Source: Petaurus breviceps papuanus (lineage: Eukaryota; Chordata; Mammalia; Diprotodontia; Petauridae). From it: a stretch of DNA of 64,000 nucleotides. A program made the translations under genes and the position numbers. Positions 58,082 to 64,000 of the stretch are shown here, piece after piece; positions within the stretch are counted from its first letter, which is position 1; each line of letters opens with the position of its first letter. The notes below the pieces were generated by a model that was not told the origin of the DNA, made no database searches, and saw only the letters and a program-made list of their open reading frames with translations. The stretch covers positions 80,288,502 to 80,352,501 of the forward strand of contig JAMXIF010001253.1 in NCBI GenBank assembly GCA_028583685.1, read 5' to 3'.

Positions 58082-58315
58082 AGCTAGGTTGGGCTGGGGA
58101 TAAAGTGAAAGACTTGTGGTCAGATAGACCTGATATCACATCCTGCATCATACTAGCTGTGTGACCCTGGGCAAACCACCTAAGTTTTCTGTGCTTTTTC
58201 TCATTGGTAAAATGAGGCTAACAAAAGCACTGACCTCACGGGATTGTAGTAAGGATCAAAGGAGTCAACACTTGTAAAACACTTTGCAAAGTTTAAAGCA
58301 TTATATGACACAATT
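58082..58315 (+). mobile_element. Nearly full-length CORE-SINE (MIR/MAR1-like)
   Basis: Head-like AGCTAGGTTGGGCTGGGG, then TACTAGCTGTGTGACCCTGG, GTAAAATGAGGCTAACAAAA, TTGTAGTAAGGATCAAAGGA and AAAACACTTTGCAAAG to the 3' end, in sense. It starts immediately after the GA array. Confidence 0.85.
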
Positions 58316-58414
58316 ATTCACATATATACATAGACATACCCAATGTCATTGGTTTGTATTGCTTTTTCTTTTAAGTCAATATGTATCAGTCTTTTACTAA
58401 GAAAATTGCTTCCT

Positions 58415-58548
58415 ATTTGGCTTAAGGAGGGAATAACATACACATCCAATTGGGTGTCTTACCCTAAAGAAAGGTAGGGAGAAGGGGATAGGGGAGGGGT
58501 GTGATAAAAGGGTGGGCAAATTGGGGGAGGGATTAGTCAGAAGCAATT
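58415..58548 (+). mobile_element. HAL1/L1 spacer fragment
   Basis: TGGCTTAAGGAGGGAATAAC, ATTGGGTGTCTTACCC and AGGGAGAAGGGGATAGG match the 3' UTR of HAL1 B at about 34325-34450. Confidence 0.75.
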
Positions 58549-58665
58549 TTTTTTTTTGCTTTTTGGAGGGGAGAAGGCAAGGCAATTGTGGTTAAGTGAC
58601 TTGTCCATGGTAAGTGTTAAGTGTCTGAAGCTAGATTTAAACTCAGGTCCTCCTCATGTAAGCAG
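58549..58665 (-). mobile_element. Marsupial tRNA-derived SINE, head missing
   Basis: GGCAATTGTGGTTAAGTGAC, TAAGTGTTAAGTGTCTGAAG and AAACTCAGGTCCTCCTCATG are the antisense SINE. It sits inside or at the end of the HAL1 fragment. Confidence 0.75.
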
Positions 58666-59369
58666 ATTTGTTGTAGAGAGGTGGGTAGGTATATTTGGAG
58701 GGCCTTCATAACATGATTCATAACTATAAGAATAAAGTCAAAAGCTGATGTTTTCATGAGTGATGGTCATCCTATGCACCCAATTATAATGTTTCATAGT
58801 TTTTCAAATACATTTTCCAACAATATTTGAACACTGTTTGGGCAACATTGAGTGGCAAACTAAAAAGAATGGGTGCCTGGTGGTAAGGTTGCTTCTGCAG
58901 AATGGTGGCTAAGGTAGCCACTTCCAATTAGCTGCTTAATCCTCATACATTTGTCTATTTTGACAATATAACCCATTGTTTGTTTCTTTGTTTTGGGGTG
59001 GGGGGAGAAGGAGGGAAGTAGTCAATGGTTCCAAGTTTTGGGGTCTATAGAAACTGAGTAAAAGTAGGAAAAAATGACCCTGTTGGGACTGTAATTAGGA
59101 AAGTTTTAAAGAACTCGTTCCCTTTCTGCTTGGAATTATTGTTTACAGAGCTTGACCTATGCCTAATTCATAGAGTTTTGGCAGGACCATCAGAAGTCCT
59201 TATAATCCATGAAGTACAGTGATTTTCTTTTGTTTCAGTAGAGGAAGAATAACTAATATAAATTGTCAGTAAGGAAAAGAATAAACACTTGCCAAACTAT
59301 CAGCTCCAAGATTGCCTAATCAATCCTTCATCATTCAGGTTGATTAATGATGTAGTACCTGGAATGTCA
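58666..59369. other. No feature recognised
   Basis: Unique-looking, with a short G-rich tract near 59000. Confidence 0.35.
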
Positions 59370-59560
59370 AGATGGTGCAGTGGAAAAGGTGTCATGGAAT
59401 TGAAAGCACTGGTTTAAAATCCAAACTTTGCCATTCTGTGTGATCATGAGAAAGTCACTTTCCCTGCTCTTGTCCTCATTTTCTTCATTTGTGAAATAAA
59501 ACAGTTGGCCTAAATACCCTATAAATTTCCCCCCAACTCTAAATCTATGACTCTAGTTGC
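59370..59560 (+). mobile_element. MIR3 SINE, nearly complete
   Basis: GATGGTGCAGTGGAAAAGGT, TGTGTGATCATGAGAAAGTC, CATTTGTGAAATAAAACAGT and CTCTAAATCTATGACTCTA follow sense MIR3 from head to 3' end. Confidence 0.75.
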
Positions 59561-60379
59561 ATATCCTTCCTTATTATGAAAACCAAAGGACTATCTATTA
59601 AAAATTATAAAAATCCAGCAAATCTGAGTTGATATCAGAGGCCATCTATTTCAATACAAACATGAATAGGAATCCCTGCTAAATTGCACTCAAAAAATAA
59701 ATGTCCAGCATTTTCTTCTTTTTCAGTACAACATAGGCTTAATTAATTTTTTTCTTGATTTAAAAATGTTTCCTTACAATTCTTCTTATAGATTCCTACT
59801 TTCCCCCAAAAAACATTCCTTCCCTATTCTACCACATCTTTCCTAGGTAGATCAATTTTAGCAAAATTTAATTAAACAAAACTAATTAATACATTGTCCA
59901 TACTGGTCAATGTATGTTTCCTTCAATATCTATAATCTATCACTACTTCAACAGCAGATGAGAGTCATGCTACATTAGAAGACCTATAGAATCACAAATG
60001 GTCATCATATTGTTCAGACCACTGATACATAAACCATCATTTTCCATTACATTCTCATAAGTGATGTAAAAATTTTCTCTCCAAGTTATAATTACTTTCA
60101 TCCAACCATTTTAAAGAGTCTAGACTGTTCCCTGTATTCCTCTCTCTCCTCAAAGAAATATTATTTATGACAAATAATTTTTAAATTAAAAAAAGAAGAG
60201 GAAGAAGGATGAAAAAATCAGCAAAAGTGATCAATACATTAAAAATACCATGCTAATATGTAATTTCTCAAACTCACTTATGAACTCTGTAAGGGAGTGG
60301 GGAAATGGAAAAATATCTGCTCATAACTTTTTGAGATCAAGATATTCTGCATAATTTCATAATATTTTGATTGCTTTAT
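59561..60379. other. No gene; possible old repeat at 59640-59740
   Basis: GAATAGGAATCCCTGCTAAA followed by AAATGTCCAGCATTTTCTTC resembles an ancient mammalian repeat I cannot name with certainty. Confidence 0.3.
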
Positions 60380-61177
60380 AGTTAATTTCATCTAGTTACC
60401 TTGCAGACTTGTGTATATTGTTTTCTTATCTCTACTTGCTTCACATTAAATCAATCCATCGAAGGTTTTCCATGATTCATTGTTTCTGATTGTAATATTT
60501 GATGACATTCATGTACAATTTGTTTAGCATTACTCAATCAGTTTCTATTTCTATACCAAAATATAAAAGTGTTGCTATCAATATTTTGGCATACATTGAG
60601 TTTTCCTTAAAAAAATCAATACCATTTATGAGGTATGTAACTAGCAGTGAAAATTCTGAGTTAAAAGGAACGGATGTTTTGTAACTTTCTTTATGTAGTT
60701 CTCAATTAAATTTCAGAAGGCTTATCTGAGTTCAAAATTCCACTATAGATTCATCAGGATGCCTATTTCTCCATAATACCTCTATGACTGACTATTCCTG
60801 TAGTCTATCAACTTTGCAAGTTTTCTGTGGAGGAGGTGAAATGTCAGGATTATTTGCTTTGAATTTAATTTATTTAATGATTTGGTACTTTAACTTATAT
60901 TATTGTTAATTGTATACAATCCTTATGAGAAATGTTCCTTTATATATTTTGACTATTTAATTTGGGAGTAAGCTTTTATCATTTGTAGGAAATTTTCTTT
61001 ATATATTTGAAACAAAAGTCTTGCCACCAATATTTTAACCTAAATGCTTTACATTTATTTGTGGAAAATAACTTTCAATTGCATGTAATCTGTTACATGT
61101 TTTATCTTTTGTAATTGCATCTATCTTTCAAAAATTCATCACCTATATATAACAGCAAAAGGTATATAATTTATTTT
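60380..61177 (-). mobile_element. Old L1, antisense (left of SINE)
   Basis: Worn antisense 3' UTR and ORF2 C-terminus: ATTTGTTTAGCATTACTCAA, TTGCTATCAATATTTTGGCA and CACTATAGATTCATCAGGAT correspond to positions in the 54235 copy. It continues after the SINE. Confidence 0.6.
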
Positions 61178-61191
61178 ACTTCTAATATTTT
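61178..61191. repeat. Target-site duplication, left (ACTTCTAATATTTT)
   Basis: Repeated at 61365-61378 as ACATCTAATATTTT (13 of 14). Confidence 0.85.
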
Positions 61192-61364
61192 TTTTGCCTT
61201 TTTGGGGGGCAATTGGGGGAGGGTTAAGTAACTTGCCCAAGGTTACACAGCTAGTTTTTGTGTGGGTGTGTGGGTGTTAAGTGTCTGAGGCTGGAACTGA
61301 ACTCAGGTTCTCCTGACTCTAGGGCCAGCACTATACACACTGCACTACCTAGCTGCCCCCCCCA
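61192..61364 (-). mobile_element. Marsupial tRNA-derived SINE, full length
   Basis: Antisense order: CAATTGGGGGAGGGTTAAGT, AAGGTTACACAGCTAGTT, TTAAGTGTCTGAGGCTGG, AACTCAGGTTCTCCTGACTC and GCACTACCTAGCTGCCCC. A 14-bp TSD flanks it inside the L1. Confidence 0.92.
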
Positions 61365-62115
61365 ACATCTAATATTTTAATAGTATGGTCTTTAATATTA
61401 AGGTCATGTATCCATTTTTAATTTATTAAATTTAATGATTATTTATTTAATTTTAATTTAGTCTAAATCTAATTTCTGCCAGGCAAAATCATAATTTTCC
61501 CAGCAGCTTTTATAAACAGAATAGTTATTTTTTTTCTAAATAATTTCTGTTTGGGGGCTATTGAACACTAAATTATTGAGTTGTATTATTTCTGATTTTC
61601 CTTTAGCTAATCTGTTTCATTGATTTGTTTTTTTTTTCTATTTTACCAAGTACAAAATAAGTTTTGTTGTTTGTTAAATTATAATATAGTTTGGGGTCTA
61701 GAAAATCTATTCCCATTTCATTACTACCTTTAAAAAATTTCCTTTTATATTCCTGAATCAAGATCATTTGTTTTTCAAAATAAATTTTAAATATTTTATC
61801 TAGTTATGTAAAGCTCTGTAAACTATTATTATCATTGCTATTGAGTTTGCATGGAACAACCATGAACATTGAATACTGCTTCAGTTATTTAAGTTGTTAC
61901 TTATTTCCTTTAGGAACATTGTAATCAAATCTATACAAGTATCAAGTATGCTTTTGTAGATTGAACCTCACATGCATTTTATAGCTATTTTGAATGAGAT
62001 TGCTTTTCAATAACTGTCATCTGGACTTTATCATTATATAGAAATGCTATCTATTTTTGAAATTTACCATTTTGTTTATTTTGTAGCTTACTACTTTGTT
62101 GCAGTGATCCAACCT
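61365..62115 (-). mobile_element. Old L1, antisense ORF2 (right of SINE)
   Basis: Resumes at the duplicated target. CCCAGCAGCTTTTATAAACA, GAACACTAAATTATTGAGTT and TGCATGGAACAACCATGAAC are antisense ORF2 motifs. Highly diverged. Confidence 0.6.
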
Positions 62116-62144
62116 TTTCTTAAAGAACCTTGCTAAAGAGAAAA

Positions 62145-63174
62145 TTATAGGGGAAGATAGCAGAGTGAGGTCACAAAATTCCAAGCTCTCAAGATTTTCC
62201 CCCACATAAAAGTAAAAATAGCACCCCAGGGTAAACAAAATGTGGGTGGAGATAAATAAGAAAAGGGGTATAACCAGGGTCCTCCTGGGACAATTTGAGA
62301 AGAGCAGAAGAAAAATTCCAGAAGGTGTTTTGGTTCCTGTAAAGAGTAAACTCTTCCAGGCTAGGTTCTGTTTTAACAACAAGCAGCAATCCTCTTAAAC
62401 AACAAGTGGCAAGTCCTGGGGTTAGTTGGTTTGAAATGTTTCCTCTTCCCCTGCCACCTTAACTTTTGCCTATGGGACAGTGAGAGGAGTTGGGCATCTG
62501 AGCCCAGGAAGATTAAGGGAACCTCTGCTGACCAGGAGAGCTGGACCCAGCTGTGCTGCAGAGTGCTGGGGGCAAGAAGGAACCAGAACACTCCTAGTTA
62601 GTGCAGAAGCAATCAGCCAGAAGGCCCCTGTCTGTGGGTGCTTATAAGAGGTTGGAGGTTTGGCTTTGGTTTCAGGCTAGAAAGAAGAACTGACGATTTG
62701 GGGCAAGAGGAACCATTGTCCATACCTCAGGACTATAGGAGATTATAAATAATTAAGCTATCACTGCAAAAATATGCACAGGCAAAGGAGAAAGAATACA
62801 ATCAGAAAATTATTATGGGAATAGAAATGACCAGAAATCATCTTCAAAGGAGGGTATTGAAGTAAAGAAACCTTCAAGGAGTAACATCAAATGGTCATCT
62901 CCCCAAAAAGAATTCACAGAAGATCTTAAAAACATCAAACGACAGAAATGGAGGAAAAGCTAAAAAAGAAAATAAGAATAATCCAAGAACAACAAGATGG
63001 GTATGAAAAGAAAGCCAACAAACTAGAAAAGGAGTTCCAGAATCTTAAGGAAGAATATGACACCTTGAAAATTGAATTGGGCAAAGGGAATCCAATGAAA
63101 TGATAAGAAATCAAGAGATGATTAAACAAAATATGAATAATGAAAAAATAGAACATCTTATAAGAAAAACAACA
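62145..63174 (+). mobile_element. L1 5' UTR and ORF1 (left of SINE)
   Basis: Starts near AGGGGAAGATAGCAGAGTGA, the worn form of the GGGGCAGAGCCAAGATGGC start. The 5' UTR runs to about 62770. ORF1 begins near ATG 62774 (GCACAGGCAAAGGAGAAAGA), and its coiled coil at 62940-63120 reads EMEEKLKKKIRIIQEQQ-like and KLEKEFQNLKEEYDTLK. The frames have stops and shifts. Confidence 0.7.
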
Positions 63175-63340
63175 GGGGAGGTTAGGTGGCACAGTTAATA
63201 GAGCACTGGCCCTGTAGCAAAGAGGACCTGAGATCAAATCTGGGCTCAGACACTTAACTCTTACTAGTCATGTGACCTTGGACAAGTCACTCAACCCCAA
63301 TTGCCCTGCCTCCCCCTCCAAAAAAGGAACAAAAAAAAAA
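63175..63340 (+). mobile_element. Marsupial tRNA-derived SINE with A tail
   Basis: GGGAGGTTAGGTGGCACAGT, GACCTGAGATCAAATCTGGG, TGTGACCTTGGACAAGTCAC and CCCCAATTGCCCTGCC, then an A tail. It lies inside L1 ORF1 at the AAAACAACAG/ACAGATTTG point; the TSD is blurred by the A tract. Confidence 0.92.
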
Positions 63341-63800
63341 ACAGATTTGAAGAATACATCAAGAAGAGAAAATATAAAAATAATTAGACTAACTGAAAGT
63401 TATGATTAAAAAATGAATCTTGATGCAGTAATATAAGAAATAAATAAAGAAAATTGTCTGGAAGCATCAGAATGAAGGTTAAAGTAGAAATAGAAAAAAT
63501 CCACCAATCACCACATAAAAGTAATCCTATGAGGAAAATTTCTAGGAATATTATGGTCAAATTTCAAAACCCCAAGTTCAAGGAAAAATATTAAAAGGAT
63601 CAAGAATAAAACAATTTAAATATGATGGTGCCACAATTAGAATTACACAAGACTTAGCAGTAGAGATGCTAAAAGACAATAGGTCTTGGAACACAACATA
63701 TTGAAGAGGAAAAGAAATGGAGCTCAGGCCAAAAATATCATACCCCTCAAAGTTAAATATTATCTTGAATTTTTTTAAGTGGCTATGTGATAACCTCTCA
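63341..63800 (+). mobile_element. L1 ORF1 continued (RRM and C-terminal domain), broken
   Basis: AGAAGAGAAAATATAAAAAT encodes the RRM start (RRENIKIIRLTESYD-like, then a stop). ATGGTGCCACAATTAGAATT is the conserved (D)GATIRITQDLA part of the C-terminal domain. It fades near 63800; no ORF2 follows in the window. Confidence 0.7.
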
Positions 63801-64000
63801 AACATTCACGGCTATTTGAAAAAAAAAAACATGAACTTAATAGGAGATTCGGCACACACAAACCAAGAAAATATAAGGCACATAACAAAGACTGATTATA
63901 AGAAAAGACAGACTGTTTACTTTTTATATATGCAAAATGTAAAATATATGTCTAAGATTCTTATTAATAATTGCATATCTCATAATAAAGATTGTGGTAA
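63801..64000. other. No feature recognised at the window edge
   Basis: A-rich sequence with no gene signal. Confidence 0.3.

Noticed and set aside
62047-62382. 111-codon minus frame
   Set aside because: It overlaps the 5' UTR of the sense L1 and the end of an antisense L1; no domain is visible.

Overview
This window looks like AT-rich intergenic or intronic DNA from a mammal, most probably a marsupial. I found no host protein-coding exon, rRNA, tRNA or CRISPR array. The marsupial call rests on tRNA-derived SINEs with a GCAGCTAGGTGGC-type head, CORE-SINEs with an RTE-like tail (GAAGAGTCAGA...), many old MIR, MIR3 and L2 pieces, and ORF1-only half-LINEs (HAL1) beside full L1 sequence. Almost every long open reading frame is L1 or HAL1 coding sequence or low-complexity translation. 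No family database could be searched, so family names are by recognition and boundaries of old repeats are approximate (about 10-30 bp) unless a target-site duplication (TSD) is given.

Layout. 1-2154: the end of a TA-flanked DNA transposon, a hAT-like MITE and a solo ERV LTR. 2745-5570: an L1 fragment interrupted by an antisense ERV copy (2904-4394) whose ends look like a retroviral transcript copied by LINE machinery. 5570-14330: mostly unique sequence with scattered MIR and L2, and a worn L1 3' part at 10300-11270. 14335-17510: an L1 with a large internal deletion and a SINE with an exact TSD. 17525-26030: unique sequence, MIR/SINE remnants and a (TC)n array with an assembly gap. 26035-30740: an antisense L1 split by a full-length HAL1 (A, 26958-29900) with a 16-bp TSD. 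31279-34937: a second HAL1 (B) carrying a solo LTR with a perfect 5-bp TSD. 35872-43231: an antisense L1 fragment, a HAL1-like copy of another subfamily (E), L2 pieces and two head-to-head HAL1 copies (C1, C2). 45255-48040: an antisense L1 whose 5' UTR is joined directly to the reverse-transcriptase region. 48335-51211: another full-length HAL1 (D, antisense, 16-bp TSD). 51228-64000: unique sequence, L2, two antisense L1 remnants, SINEs and a final L1 ORF1 copy in sense.

The elements do not work together as a system. The window is a layered record of insertions: old MIR/L2, then L1, then HAL1 into L1, and ERV/LTR into L1 and HAL1. The most informative points are the LINE-processed ERV, the pair of microsatellite positions shared by the HAL1 copies, the head-to-head HAL1 pair, and L1 copies missing internal segments in a way that could reflect spliced templates. 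Nothing I can see supports a new functional gene system.
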